64,000 bases of DNA from assembly GCF_900130055.1 (NCBI RefSeq), contig NZ_FQXU01000012.1:85281-149280 (forward strand), in the 5' to 3' direction. Numbering within the stretch: the first letter of the stretch is position 1; the number at the start of each line of letters is the position of its first letter. Positions 24,139 through 34,415 of the stretch are shown here, one piece after another. This DNA comes from Clostridium intestinale DSM 6191. Lineage in GTDB: Bacteria; Bacillota; Clostridia; Clostridiales; Clostridiaceae. Position numbers and translations under genes: made by a program. The notes beneath the pieces were generated by a model, which worked only from the letters and a program-made list of their open reading frames with translations, was not told the origin of the DNA and did not search any database.

Positions 24139-25341
24139 CTATATTACCTCTCTTTGAACTTCTTCTATTACCTTTTTAAGAACTTCTACCCTTTCATCAT
24201 CTAACTCTTTTCCTGTAAGAGTTTTATAAAATTCATTAAATAATTCTTCTTTACTTTTGCTTTTATATCCCTCTTCTGCTGAAGTTCTATTACTTTCTGT
24301 ATTTACAAAGGCTTCTCTACTTAAGCCCATTATATTAGGATATACAGCTCTTAACTTAGATATTGGGTCTAATAGTTCTCCTTCGTCTGTTAATATAGCA
24401 AATACATAATCATCAGTATTTGTACCTTTATAAACTTTTGGAGATATTATTTCATCAATAGGCCCTTTAATAGTTCTTAAGTCTCTAAGAGCTTTAAGCT
24501 CCTTGATTTCAATATTAACTTCTCCTTTTGAATCTATGTTTACTATAGTTACACTTTTCTTTTGTCTTGCCTCTGAGATAGAATACTTTAATAGTGATCC
24601 AGAATATCTAATCTTATCTGATCCAACCTTTTGTGGTCTATGAAGATGACCTAACGCTACATAGTTAAACTTATTAAAAACTTCTGCTGATACTAAGTCT
24701 GTTCCACCTATAGATAGAGGTCTCTCAGAAGATGATGTAACAAGTCCAGCTCTTTCCTCTTCGCCATCTTCAGTTATTTCTTGCTCTTTATTTTTCATAT
24801 TTGTTATATATCCATGAGTTATCAGTATATTTCTTTGATTTATATCTAATTGAGTTTCAATATTTTCAATTATCTTTTTAGCCCCATCTTCATGAGTTTT
24901 TATAGAACTATCTTCATAAAGTTCTCTTATGTAAGCAGGATCAGTATATGGTACTAAATAAAAATTTACAGTTCCATACTCATCTTTTAGAGGAACCTTG
25001 GTTATCTCTTTTCCTAATAATCCTTCTATATGAAGACCACTATTTTTTAAAAGCGAACTTCCAAAAGATAATCTCTCTGGACTATCATGATTTCCTGCTA
25101 CGGCTAAAATAGGAACTTTTAGGTCTACTACTATTTTGCTTAAAAATTTATCTAAAAGTTCCACTCCATCAGCTGGAGGCACTGATCTATCATATAAATC
25201 TCCTGCTATTATTAAGGCATCTGGTTTCTCCTCAACTATTAATTTTATAAGTTCATTTAATATAAACTCTTGATCTTCTAGCATGCTAAACTCATTTACT
25301 ATTTTACCTATATGCCAATCAGCTGTATGAATAAATTTCAT
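24139..25341 (-). CDS. sbcD: Exonuclease subunit SbcD
   Basis: The 400-residue calcineurin-like phosphoesterase has the metal motifs DWHIG, GDLYD, GNHDS and GH.H (ALGHLHRPQ) of SbcD/Mre11 nucleases. It is the nuclease subunit of SbcCD and lies immediately upstream of sbcC in one operon. Confidence 0.97.
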   Translation of the reverse strand: MKFIHTADWHIGKIVNEFSMLEDQEFILNELIKLIVEEKPDALIIAGDLYDRSVPPADGVELLDKFLSKIVVDLKVPILAVAGNHDSPERLSFGSSLLKNSGLHIEGLLGKEITKVPLKDEYGTVNFYLVPYTDPAYIRELYEDSSIKTHEDGAKKIIENIETQLDINQRNILITHGYITNMKNKEQEITEDGEEERAGLVTSSSERPLSIGGTDLVSAEVFNKFNYVALGHLHRPQKVGSDKIRYSGSLLKYSISEARQKKSVTIVNIDSKGEVNIEIKELKALRDLRTIKGPIDEIISPKVYKGTNTDDYVFAILTDEGELLDPISKLRAVYPNIMGLSREAFVNTESNRTSAEEGYKSKSKEELFNEFYKTLTGKELDDERVEVLKKVIEEVQREVI

Positions 25342-25390
25342 AATATACCTCCATTAGACTTTCTTATTTTTATTCTAACAAACTTAAAAA

Positions 25391-25418
25391 AGAATTCCAA
25401 TCTTACGATTAGAATTCT
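25391..25418 (-). terminator. Terminator of malQ
   Basis: 12-bp arms (AGAATTCCAATC and its near complement, one wobble) with a 4-nt loop and a TTTTTT run on the minus strand. Confidence 0.85.
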
Positions 25419-25426
25419 AAACTTCC

Positions 25427-26893
25427 TCATCTTCTATACAATTCAGTTAATTTCTTAATCTTATGTTCCAAATCTTCATTAAGCTGTTCTTCTCCAGCTC
25501 TCCATGTCCAGTTATTTTCAGCAATTGAGGGCCTATTCATTCTATAATTATTATCTAATCCTAAAAAATCCTGCAAAGGTGCCATAGCTAGAGCAGCAAC
25601 TGAACTCCATGCCCCTCTTATAAATCCCCAGTTGTATCCCTCTTCCTCACTTAATTTTAAATACTCTTTAGCATATTCTACATCACCTTTGTTTTTTTCA
25701 TCCTGAAACCATCCTAAAAAAGTATCATTATCGTGTGTTCCTGTATAAACAACACAGTTTTTAATATGATTATGAGGAACATATTGACTTTCATAATCTC
25801 TACTAAAGGCAAATTGCAGTACTTTCATGCCTGGGAATCCAGTTTCCTTAAGAAAATCTATTACTTCTTGAGTTAATAGACCTAAATCCTCAGCAATTAT
25901 ATTAACCTCTCCTAGTTCATCTTTAATCTTATTAAACAATTTTATTCCTGGTCCCTTTACCCACTCCCCATTAATAGCAGTTTTATCTCCATAAGGTATT
26001 GACCAAAAAGCTTCAAACCCTCTAAAGTGATCTATTCTAACTACATCGTATAGCTTTAAACTCGTCTTTATTCTATTAATCCACCAGATATAATTATTTT
26101 TATCCAAATACTCCCAATTATATAATGGATTTCCCCATAACTGCCCTGTTTCAGAAAAATAATCTGGAGGACATCCCGCGACCCTTAAAGGAACACGCTC
26201 CTCATCTAATAAAAACATCTTATGATTTGCCCAAACATCACAACTATCTCCAGCCACATAAATAGGTATATCTCCAATTATTTTAATACCATTACTATTA
26301 GCGTACTCTTTTAAGGAACTCCATTGCTTATGAAATACATATTGTAGAAATATCCAGTAGCCTATTTCATCCTCTAACTCTTTTTTATATTTATCCATAG
26401 CTTCTTTTTCTCTAAACCTAATATCTTTATCCCAATCATACCAAGCTTTTAAATCAAATTTATTCTTTAAAGACATAAATAAACCATAATCTTCTATCCA
26501 ATTTTTGTTTTCTAGTTTAAATTCTTCTAAACTTTCTTTATTGTTTTTATAAGCCTTTTTTAAAATCTCCATCTTATTTTTAAATATTTTATAATAATCT
26601 ACTCGCTCTTTTTCTTGTCCCAAATCTATATTTTCTATATCCTCTAGCCTAAGTAACCCATCCTTAACTAAAAGATCCAACCCTATAAAATATGGATTCC
26701 CTGCAAAAGCCGAAAAACATTGATATGGTGAATCGCCATATCCCGTAGGCCCTAAAGGCAGTACCTGCCAATATTTCTGACCAGCATTTTTAAGAAAATC
26801 TATAAACTTAAAAGCCTCTTCCCCAAAACTTCCTATACCATATTTATTAGGAAGAGATGTAATGTGCATTATTATCCCACTGCCTCTTTCCAT
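25427..26893 (-). CDS. malQ: 4-alpha-glucanotransferase (amylomaltase, GH77)
   Basis: The 488-residue protein is full length for MalQ. Catalytic residues are the nucleophile Asp288 (VRIDHFRGFE), acid/base Glu335 (IIAEDLG) and Asp388 (GTHDND). The N-terminus RGSGIIMHITSLP is typical. It transfers glucan segments between maltodextrins in glycogen or maltodextrin metabolism. No other maltose gene is adjacent. It follows the two-component genes on the same strand with only about 14 nt between, so it may be read from the same transcript. Confidence 0.95.
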   Translation of the reverse strand: MERGSGIIMHITSLPNKYGIGSFGEEAFKFIDFLKNAGQKYWQVLPLGPTGYGDSPYQCFSAFAGNPYFIGLDLLVKDGLLRLEDIENIDLGQEKERVDYYKIFKNKMEILKKAYKNNKESLEEFKLENKNWIEDYGLFMSLKNKFDLKAWYDWDKDIRFREKEAMDKYKKELEDEIGYWIFLQYVFHKQWSSLKEYANSNGIKIIGDIPIYVAGDSCDVWANHKMFLLDEERVPLRVAGCPPDYFSETGQLWGNPLYNWEYLDKNNYIWWINRIKTSLKLYDVVRIDHFRGFEAFWSIPYGDKTAINGEWVKGPGIKLFNKIKDELGEVNIIAEDLGLLTQEVIDFLKETGFPGMKVLQFAFSRDYESQYVPHNHIKNCVVYTGTHDNDTFLGWFQDEKNKGDVEYAKEYLKLSEEEGYNWGFIRGAWSSVAALAMAPLQDFLGLDNNYRMNRPSIAENNWTWRAGEEQLNEDLEHKIKKLTELYRR

Positions 26894-26907
26894 AAAATTC
26901 TCCCCTT

Positions 26908-28278
26908 TTAATTTCTTAATACAACATGTATCTCTAGCGATTCGTTGATTTCATCTTGTTTTGTGAAAACTTCTCCTTTGTGTAAAGTTACTATACTTTT
27001 AACTATAGCTAATCCTAAACCTGAGCCCTCAGTTTTTAAACTTCTAGATGAATCCCCTCTATAAAATCTATCAAATATTCTATCAAGTTTATTTTTATCT
27101 AAATACTTGTATTCATTTGTTACTATGAACTCTATCTTATTATCTCTTTGTACTATTTTTATTCTAACCTTAGTTTTTTCTTTACTATACTTTATTGAAT
27201 TTATAAATATATTTTGAAATACTCTACCTATCTTGTCTGGATCAATATATAAAATAATTTCTTCCTCTAAAAACTCTTTTATAAAACTTATATTTACGCT
27301 TTTGCTCTCTAATTCTAATTCTCCCAAGCATTGATCTATTATCTCAACTACGTTAACCTTACTCCTGTTAAGTTTAAAATCTTTACTTTCAAGTTTAGAA
27401 TACTCAAATAAATCATCTATTAAATTTTTTAATCTATTAGCATTTTCTAAAGAAACCTTCGTATATTTTTTTATATCTTCATCATTTTTCTTATCTATTA
27501 GTTGCAGATATCCTATTAATGATGTAAGTGGAGTTCTTAAATCATGAGATATATTAGTTATTAATTCATACTTTAATCTCTCTTCCTCTTTTTCCTTATC
27601 TATCATATTCTTAAGATTTCGTGACATGTTATTTATTTTATTTGCTAAAAAATTAAGCTCATCTATTCCTCTTTCTTCAATACTATATGTTAAGTCTCCC
27701 AATGATAAAACTTCTACTCCATTTGCAATTTTTTTAATATATTTAACCTTAACATAAACTAATAGATATATTATTCCTATAATAAGTAAGATAATAGTTA
27801 CAAGAATCCATATATATTCTCTAGTAGATTTTATAGCTGTTTCCCTCCATACATGTAAATAGCATGGTTCATTATCTATCCTAATATCATATATTTGTCC
27901 AAAATAATTACCTTTTAACTCTTTGAATGGATGATCTCTATCTATATATTCATAGGTCACATTAATTGATTTCATAAGTACCTTTTCATTTTTATCTACT
28001 ACTGCCATATTAAAGTTATATAAATCCGCTACCTCATTTAGATAGTAAGCACAGGACTCATCATTTCTAGTAACAAATCGACTCGCTACATAGGCACTAT
28101 TAGCATCATTATTTAATTCTTCAGGATTTTCTCCATTTGTGCTTTCTATAAATGCTACTGTCATAAATATTGTTATTACTACTGCTATTACATTTAGTAT
28201 TAATAAACTCCTATTTAAACTTCCAAATAATATTTTCTTAATTTTATTTATCAAATTTATATCCAACTCCCCATACAA
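26908..28278 (-). CDS. Membrane sensor histidine kinase
   Basis: Two transmembrane segments (about 22-44 and 154-176) flank an extracellular sensor of about 110 residues. A HAMP domain (about 177-228), HisKA with His245 (SHDLRTPL) and HATPase_c (NIFINSIKYSK, GSGLGLAIV) follow. It overlaps the end of the response regulator gene, so the pair is coupled. The start is uncertain: TTG at 28278 gives the longest frame, and TTG at 28254 is a shorter option downstream of GGGGAG. Confidence 0.9.
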   Translation of the reverse strand: MYGELDINLINKIKKILFGSLNRSLLILNVIAVVITIFMTVAFIESTNGENPEELNNDANSAYVASRFVTRNDESCAYYLNEVADLYNFNMAVVDKNEKVLMKSINVTYEYIDRDHPFKELKGNYFGQIYDIRIDNEPCYLHVWRETAIKSTREYIWILVTIILLIIGIIYLLVYVKVKYIKKIANGVEVLSLGDLTYSIEERGIDELNFLANKINNMSRNLKNMIDKEKEEERLKYELITNISHDLRTPLTSLIGYLQLIDKKNDEDIKKYTKVSLENANRLKNLIDDLFEYSKLESKDFKLNRSKVNVVEIIDQCLGELELESKSVNISFIKEFLEEEIILYIDPDKIGRVFQNIFINSIKYSKEKTKVRIKIVQRDNKIEFIVTNEYKYLDKNKLDRIFDRFYRGDSSRSLKTEGSGLGLAIVKSIVTLHKGEVFTKQDEINESLEIHVVLRN

Positions 28279-28939
28279 GTTTAATAAATTCAGGATTTTT
28301 AGGATTGAATTCTATTTTTTCTCTAATGTTTCTTATATGAGCAGCTATGGTATTGCTATCATTATAGTATGGTTCATCCCATATATTTTCATATATCTGC
28401 CTAGTACTTAGTACTCTGCCTCTATTTTCTATTAGTAAATCTAAAATATTAAACTCTAATGGAGTTAATCTTACAAACTCACCATTAACGAAAACTTCTC
28501 TTGAATCCTTATTTATTTCTAGGTTATCTATAATCAAATTTTTAGATTCTACTTTTCCTGAGAAATGTATATATCTTCTAAGTTGAGATTTAACTCTAGC
28601 TATAAGCTCTATTGGATTAAATGGCTTGGTCACATAATCATCTGCACCTATATTCAATCCTAATATCTTATCACAATCTTCTGATTTAGCAGAAAGTAAC
28701 ATTATAGGCAATTGATTCTTTTCTCTTATCTTCAAACAGGCCTTAATTCCATCTAAATTAGGCATCATTATATCTAATATGATTAGATCTACTTCATTTT
28801 TATCTAGCTTGTCTATAGCGTCTAATCCATCATCCGATAATATTACTCTATATCCTTCATTGACTAGATATATTTCTAACATTTCTCGTATATCTTTATT
28901 ATCATCAACAACTAAAATACTACTACTCAATACCTTCAC
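28244..28939 (-). CDS. OmpR-family response regulator
   Basis: The N-terminal receiver domain has acidic residues VDD and phosphoacceptor Asp56 (LILDIMMP), and the Lys in VTKPF. The C-terminal winged helix ends GVGYKFDK. It partners the following kinase. GTG at 28939 opens the frame. TTG at 28930 fits the AAGGG ribosome binding site better. Two glycosyltransferase genes lie directly upstream on the same strand, suggesting a role in envelope control. Confidence 0.93.
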   Translation of the reverse strand: MKVLSSSILVVDDNKDIREMLEIYLVNEGYRVILSDDGLDAIDKLDKNEVDLIILDIMMPNLDGIKACLKIREKNQLPIMLLSAKSEDCDKILGLNIGADDYVTKPFNPIELIARVKSQLRRYIHFSGKVESKNLIIDNLEINKDSREVFVNGEFVRLTPLEFNILDLLIENRGRVLSTRQIYENIWDEPYYNDSNTIAAHIRNIREKIEFNPKNPEFIKLVWGVGYKFDK

Positions 28940-28943
28940 CCTT

Positions 28944-29855
28944 TTAAAAATTTATTTTATCTTTAATTATATATAACGGTCTATTTTTACTTTCTTCATA
29001 TATTCTAGATATATATAACCCTATAATGCCTAGTGATATCACTTGAATTCCTATAAAAAATATTACTAACGATGCTATAATAAGCTCTTTGTTAAGTCTA
29101 TTTAGTACTCCATTTATCATCATTATGTTTGAAATAATTTCTATTATAATTCCTAATACAATTATAAACTTTATTGGTTTACTTGAAAATGATATAATTC
29201 CATTTTCTGCAAGGTTAAACATCTTCCATAAAGAATATTTAGTATATCCATTCAATCTTTCATCTCTTTTAAAATCCACATATGTCTGTCTAAAACCTAC
29301 CCATGATACTATACCTCTTACAAATCTACTCTTCTCTTCCATGCTATTAAATGAATCTACAACTTTTTTATCCATAAGTCTAAAATCCCCAGTGTTTTGA
29401 GGTATATCAATCTCTGAAACACGACTTAAAAACTTATAGAAAATTTTTGCTGAAGTAATCTTAAACCAAGTTTCACCGTTTCTTTCTAATCTCCTACCAT
29501 AAACCACATCAAATCCTTGCTTCCATTTTTCAATCATATCTGGTATAACTTCTGGTGGATCTTGTAAATCTCCATCTATAATAATAACTGCATCACCTTT
29601 TGAATTATTTATTCCAGCCGTTATTGCTATTTGATGTCCGAAATTTCTAGAAAAATCAATTATTCTACACCTATTATCAATATTACATACAAGCTTTAGC
29701 TTTTCTAAGGTAGAATCCTTTGAACCATCATTTACAAATATTACTTCGTAGTCTATTTCGATACTATCAATAACTTTCTTTAAACGCTCATAAAACTCAT
29801 ACACTAGATTTTCTTCACAATACATTGGAACTACTATTGTTATTAAACTTCTCAT
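28944..29855 (-). CDS. Family 2 glycosyltransferase (polyprenyl-phosphate type)
   Basis: The 303-residue protein has a GT-A domain with VVPMYCEE, NDGSKDST, DGDLQDPPE and the RRLERNGETW segment, followed by two C-terminal transmembrane helices (about 230-290). This is the DPM1/GtrB/YkoT type, which loads a sugar onto a polyprenyl phosphate lipid carrier. It overlaps the upstream membrane glycosyltransferase gene by 41 nt. That partner probably uses the lipid-linked sugar outside the membrane. Confidence 0.9.
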   Translation of the reverse strand: MRSLITIVVPMYCEENLVYEFYERLKKVIDSIEIDYEVIFVNDGSKDSTLEKLKLVCNIDNRCRIIDFSRNFGHQIAITAGINNSKGDAVIIIDGDLQDPPEVIPDMIEKWKQGFDVVYGRRLERNGETWFKITSAKIFYKFLSRVSEIDIPQNTGDFRLMDKKVVDSFNSMEEKSRFVRGIVSWVGFRQTYVDFKRDERLNGYTKYSLWKMFNLAENGIISFSSKPIKFIIVLGIIIEIISNIMMINGVLNRLNKELIIASLVIFFIGIQVISLGIIGLYISRIYEESKNRPLYIIKDKINF

Positions 29856-31269
29856 CCTCTCCTACCTCCTCATTAAACGCTGTAAATGCTAAGATAACAA
29901 ATAGCCAGCTAACTATAAACGAATATCTATCTTGAGATTCTGTTATTAAATATAGCAATCCATACCCACAGTAAATTATATAAAATATATTTATTATAGG
30001 ATTATTTAAATGCTGTTTTTTATTATATAAGCCTATATAAGTTAATATATTTAAAACTAAATAGACTAATTGAATATATACTTGTCCATTTTCTTCTAAA
30101 TCTAAAATTATTCCATTATTCCCAACTCTATATTGACTCCAATAAACTCCCCCAAAATCTCCTTCTCTCCATTGAAAAGTATACTTTACAATAAAAAATC
30201 CTATTAACTTAATTAGTGGCACTTTAGTATATCTTTTTTGCACAATAGCTTTTGCCGCTTCCTCTGTTTTATAATAATCACCGTTATAAGAATCAACTAA
30301 TTTAGCATCCTCCTCATTCCATCTTCCAAAACTATTCATATTAGAACCTTTTAATATAGATGTCCAATTAGACTCACTCCCCTTCCACAGATCATATTCA
30401 GTTATGCCCTTATACTTCAATATATTGCTTATTATTATTAATGGAATTATAAAAGAAAGTAATATACAAACTCCAGCTACAAGTCTATCTTTAATTTGTT
30501 TCTTAAAATAAATTACTATATAGATCAAATAAGCTATAATAACAACAGATGCTACCATTCTAAATAAATTACCTAAAAATAAAACTAAACCTGATAACAA
30601 TAAATATTTTTTAGATTTTTTATCTTTCATTACTAAGATAAATAAATATAAACTTAATAAATAAAATGTTATTGCAATATTTTCTGGGCAATAAGTTGCT
30701 GTATAGCTTATAGTAGCCGGATAAATAGCTGATACATATCCTACGCATATAGCTTTTTTATAACTATTGAATACTTCTTTTCCTATTAAGTAACATATAA
30801 AAACACCTATTGTTGAACTAATTACATTAATTAATTTAAGTGTAACTAATGGAATAGGAGATATATACATTATAAAAGCATAATAAAGGACAGGAATAGT
30901 TAGATGAGGAAATCTTGCATAATAGTTATCTCCTTTAAATATATAATATTCACCCTTTAGAAAAAGCTCACTTCTTTCATACATGCCTTGAAAATCTGAC
31001 GTTGGAAGGCTATCGATTGAAAGTACCCATAATAATCTTAATAAAAAAGCAAAAATAATTAATCCTACTACCATAACTCTATTATTAAATCCCTTTTTAA
31101 CAGAAATTAAAAATAAACTTGTTGTTATAGAAAAAACTATAAGTATTTTTAAGTTCAAGGATTCATACTTAATCCAATACACCAAAAATGATCCAGCTAC
31201 TACTATAAGAGTTAAACACATTAATACCTTTAAACATTTATTTATTAAATTAGAAAATATTTTATCCAT
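29815..31269 (-). CDS. GT39/ArnT-like membrane glycosyltransferase
   Basis: The 484-residue protein has about ten transmembrane segments. After the first helices an extracytoplasmic acidic motif (PTSDFQGMYER) appears, as in GT-C enzymes that use polyprenyl-phosphate sugars. It likely decorates a cell-wall polymer or protein with the sugar loaded by the adjacent GT2 enzyme. The acceptor cannot be deduced. Confidence 0.8.
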   Translation of the reverse strand: MDKIFSNLINKCLKVLMCLTLIVVAGSFLVYWIKYESLNLKILIVFSITTSLFLISVKKGFNNRVMVVGLIIFAFLLRLLWVLSIDSLPTSDFQGMYERSELFLKGEYYIFKGDNYYARFPHLTIPVLYYAFIMYISPIPLVTLKLINVISSTIGVFICYLIGKEVFNSYKKAICVGYVSAIYPATISYTATYCPENIAITFYLLSLYLFILVMKDKKSKKYLLLSGLVLFLGNLFRMVASVVIIAYLIYIVIYFKKQIKDRLVAGVCILLSFIIPLIIISNILKYKGITEYDLWKGSESNWTSILKGSNMNSFGRWNEEDAKLVDSYNGDYYKTEEAAKAIVQKRYTKVPLIKLIGFFIVKYTFQWREGDFGGVYWSQYRVGNNGIILDLEENGQVYIQLVYLVLNILTYIGLYNKKQHLNNPIINIFYIIYCGYGLLYLITESQDRYSFIVSWLFVILAFTAFNEEVGEDEKFNNNSSSNVL

Positions 31270-31367
31270 ATAACCACCACCAATTTCTATGATAGCTACT
31301 ATATTTCAAGAAACTATTTGAGAAATAATGAAGATTTTATGAAGGAAGTAATTTAATCATTTAAAAA

Positions 31368-31395
31368 AGGATATTGCAACACTTTGCAATATCCT
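31368..31395 (-). terminator. Terminator of pepT
   Basis: A perfect 12-bp inverted repeat (AGGATATTGCAA) with a 4-nt loop and a TTTTTT run on the minus strand. Confidence 0.9.
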
Positions 31396-31401
31396 CTAAA
31401 T

Positions 31402-32622
31402 TTACTCACAATATATCTGAACTAAATTTATTATAACTTCCACAGCCTTTTCCATAGACTCTATAGGAACATATTCATACTTACCATGGAAGTTTTCTCC
31501 CCCAGCAAATATATTAGGTGTTGGTACTCCCATAAATGATAGTCTAGCTCCATCTGTACCACCTCTTATAGGTCTTATATCAGCTTTAACTCTAGCTCTT
31601 TCCATAGCCTTCTTAGCATGATCTACTACAAACATAACAGGCTCTATTTTTTCTTTCATGTTTCTATAACTTTCTGTTATCTCTATGTTTACTAGCTCCA
31701 TTCCATATTTGCTGTTTATAGCATGCTGTTTTTCTTCTAATACCTTTAATCTTGATTTATATATCTCAAGAGAAAAGTCTCTTATTATATAAGTTAAAGT
31801 AGTTTCCTCTACTCCACCCTCTATTCCTACTAAATGATAAAATCCATCGTAACCTTCTGTTTTTTCTGGAACTTGATGTTTAGGTAGAAGATCTGCATAT
31901 TCCATAGCTACAGTCATAGAATTAATCATCTTATTAAATGCATATCCTGGATGAACATTTCTTCCTTTAACCACTACCTTAGCACTTGCAGCATTAAAGT
32001 TTTCATATTCAAGTTCACCTATTCTTCCACCATCCATAGTGTAGGCATATTTAGCTCCAAATTTCTCTACATTAAAGAATTTAGTTCCTTCTCCTATTTC
32101 CTCATCTGGAGTGAATGCTATTCTTATTTCTCCATGCTTAATTTCTGGATGTTCTATCAAATATTCTATTGCTGTTATGGTTTCTGCTATTCCAGCTTTA
32201 TCATCAGCACCTAAAAGAGTAGTTCCATCTGTAGTTATTAATGTTTTTCCCTCATAAAGCTTTAGCTCTGGGAAGTTTTTTGGAGATAATACTACATTTT
32301 TTTCTTTGTTTAATATTATATCTCCGCCTTTGTAATCAACTATTTGAGGATTTACGTTTTTACCTGTCATATCTGGAGATGTATCCATATGCGCAATAAA
32401 TCCTATTACTGGTACTTTTTTATCTATATTGCTTTCTAAAGTAGCATACACATAACCATGTTCACACATTTCTACATTTTTAAGACCTAAAGTTTTTAAT
32501 TCCTCAACTAAAATTTTAGCTAAGTCAAACTCACCTTCAAAACTTGGAGTTGTGCCTGTACTTTCATCAGCTGTTGTATTAATTTTTACATATTCTAAAA
32601 ATCTATCTTGAACCTTTTTCAT
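31402..32622 (-). CDS. pepT: Peptidase T (tripeptide aminopeptidase, M20B)
   Basis: The 406-residue protein is typical of PepT. Metal and catalytic residues are His78 and Asp80 (HMDTSPD), Asp140 (LLGADDKAG) and Glu174-Glu175 (TPDEEIG), and a late His lies in FHGKYEYVP. It removes the N-terminal residue from tripeptides in the cytoplasm. It lies 15 nt downstream of the two DUF1189 genes. Confidence 0.96.
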   Translation of the reverse strand: MKKVQDRFLEYVKINTTADESTGTTPSFEGEFDLAKILVEELKTLGLKNVEMCEHGYVYATLESNIDKKVPVIGFIAHMDTSPDMTGKNVNPQIVDYKGGDIILNKEKNVVLSPKNFPELKLYEGKTLITTDGTTLLGADDKAGIAETITAIEYLIEHPEIKHGEIRIAFTPDEEIGEGTKFFNVEKFGAKYAYTMDGGRIGELEYENFNAASAKVVVKGRNVHPGYAFNKMINSMTVAMEYADLLPKHQVPEKTEGYDGFYHLVGIEGGVEETTLTYIIRDFSLEIYKSRLKVLEEKQHAINSKYGMELVNIEITESYRNMKEKIEPVMFVVDHAKKAMERARVKADIRPIRGGTDGARLSFMGVPTPNIFAGGENFHGKYEYVPIESMEKAVEVIINLVQIYCE

Positions 32623-32637
32623 AATTTATACTCCTTT

Positions 32638-33444
32638 TTAACCTATTATAAACAATTCCTCTTCTGTAACTTCTTTCTTTATAAGCTTTAACGCTAGGTA
32701 TATATAAACCATAGAAACCGCTAAAAATATAAGGCTAAACATAGGTACTCTTACATTTGCAGATACAAATATAGTATCTATTATTACTGGCAATGTAATA
32801 GAATATAAGGATATTCTATATAGTCCTTTAAACTTAATTTTCACCTTAACAATATAACTAACTACAGTTCCAACTAATGCTATAATTAATGCCCATAGTA
32901 GGTTTCCTATAAACCCACCTATTGTATAAATAAGCAATACAAAAATCCATACTATACTAGCAGCATTTAATATATTGATTATATCTCTAGGATATATATT
33001 AGTTGTTATATCTGAAAATTTCTGAACAGTTTGTTGCCCATTATTGTTAATTATAACTCTATCTTTAAAAATCAAAACTGAATTTATATATTTTTCTAGA
33101 TTAAGATCAGATAGATTTTTTTGTCCAAAAGAATCATATGTATAGCTAGTATCAACCAATACCAATACACCTTCTTCTTTTATAAGTATAGGATTTTCCC
33201 CAACGGTTAATTCTCCATTTTCTAATTTAAAAGTGTCTTCATTTTCAGTTAGATAATTTTTAGTTTCATTTATGGCTTTTTGAATATTTCTAGATACATT
33301 AAATCCTTTAATGCCACCAAGTATTATAGACAATAACAAAATATATATTATAGCCTTACTTGTTCTTTCTTTCAAAAAGACCAAATAACTTTTTATATCT
33401 ATAATACTTTTTATAAACTTCTCTGCTACATTCATTTTCTTCAT
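32638..33444 (-). CDS. DUF1189 membrane protein (copy 2)
   Basis: The 268-residue protein has an N-terminal transmembrane helix (about 30-48), an extracytoplasmic domain of about 120 residues, and about four C-terminal helices (about 160-258). It matches the DUF1189 family in layout and in the opening KFIKSIIDIKSYLVFLKERT. The function is unknown. It is a diverged paralogue of the upstream neighbour. Confidence 0.85.
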   Translation of the reverse strand: MKKMNVAEKFIKSIIDIKSYLVFLKERTSKAIIYILLLSIILGGIKGFNVSRNIQKAINETKNYLTENEDTFKLENGELTVGENPILIKEEGVLVLVDTSYTYDSFGQKNLSDLNLEKYINSVLIFKDRVIINNNGQQTVQKFSDITTNIYPRDIINILNAASIVWIFVLLIYTIGGFIGNLLWALIIALVGTVVSYIVKVKIKFKGLYRISLYSITLPVIIDTIFVSANVRVPMFSLIFLAVSMVYIYLALKLIKKEVTEEELFIIG

Positions 33445-33497
33445 AAAAAGTTTCCCCCTTAAATTTCCATATCATTTCTATTATACTATACTTTAAA

Positions 33498-34271
33498 TCA
33501 ATCTTCTATATTAATTACCACTCCTTTAAATGCTATAAAAACATATACAAATCCAATGATCAAATAAATATAATTTGTAAATAATAAAGATATATTTAAA
33601 AACCTTAAAATAGCTCCTAAAATTATACCTGTTGTAATAGAGTATAAACTCATTTTATAAATATTTCTATATTTTAGCGGCCATCTTAATAAAGCATTAA
33701 TAATTACCCCAGCTAAAGATATTATAAACGCTGAAAATAAATTTAAAACTATCATCAAAACTGGGGTTACAAATTCAATTAAATAAGCTCCCATTTTTAA
33801 CTTAGGTAAAAGTTCTCTTGTTTTTTCTTTATCTAAATTAATCCACTTAAAAAAATCATAGGTTGCTTGGTCTATATTAATATTACTTTTTTTATAAAAA
33901 AGCTTATCTTTCAAAATTAAAATACATTTATCATATTCATCCAGTTTACTTTCTGTTGTTTCTCCTGAAGTATCTATGATTATAGTAGGTTTTTTAGCCT
34001 TTTTTATTATTATTGGTTCCTTTTCTTTTACATCTAAAATCCCATTGTATAATGTAAACTCAGGAAAACCATTTCCCACCTCATCTTCTATAAGATTAAT
34101 AAAATCCAAATAATCTCTAGCTGGTGTCGTAAAGCTAATAAGTCCAGTGATAACAGTTATAGATATCATGTATATAAAAGCTCTTACAAGACTTTCCTTT
34201 ATTAAATTATAATATTCTCCTGGCTTAAAAATACTTATAAAAAACGCTTTAACAAAATTTATTTTTTTCAT
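33498..34271 (-). CDS. DUF1189 membrane protein (copy 1)
   Basis: The 257-residue DUF1189 protein begins FVKAFFISIFKPGEYYNLIKES. It has one N-terminal helix, an extracytoplasmic domain, and about four C-terminal helices. It shares layout and scattered identity (GEYY/KSYL, IIIDTSGE/LVLVDTSY, IYRISLYSIT/IYKMSLYSIT) with the next gene, indicating tandem duplication. The role is unknown. Confidence 0.85.
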   Translation of the reverse strand: MKKINFVKAFFISIFKPGEYYNLIKESLVRAFIYMISITVITGLISFTTPARDYLDFINLIEDEVGNGFPEFTLYNGILDVKEKEPIIIKKAKKPTIIIDTSGETTESKLDEYDKCILILKDKLFYKKSNINIDQATYDFFKWINLDKEKTRELLPKLKMGAYLIEFVTPVLMIVLNLFSAFIISLAGVIINALLRWPLKYRNIYKMSLYSITTGIILGAILRFLNISLLFTNYIYLIIGFVYVFIAFKGVVINIED

Positions 34272-34415
34272 ATTTTCACCTAATCTAAATTCTTTTTTTA
34301 TATTATTACCATTTTGCCCAATATTAAAATTAATAACTATATTTCCTATAAAATGATTATTAATAGAATTTTTGGTAATACTTTTTAAAGAATTCTTTAT
34401 TAGGAGGTTCTGCTT

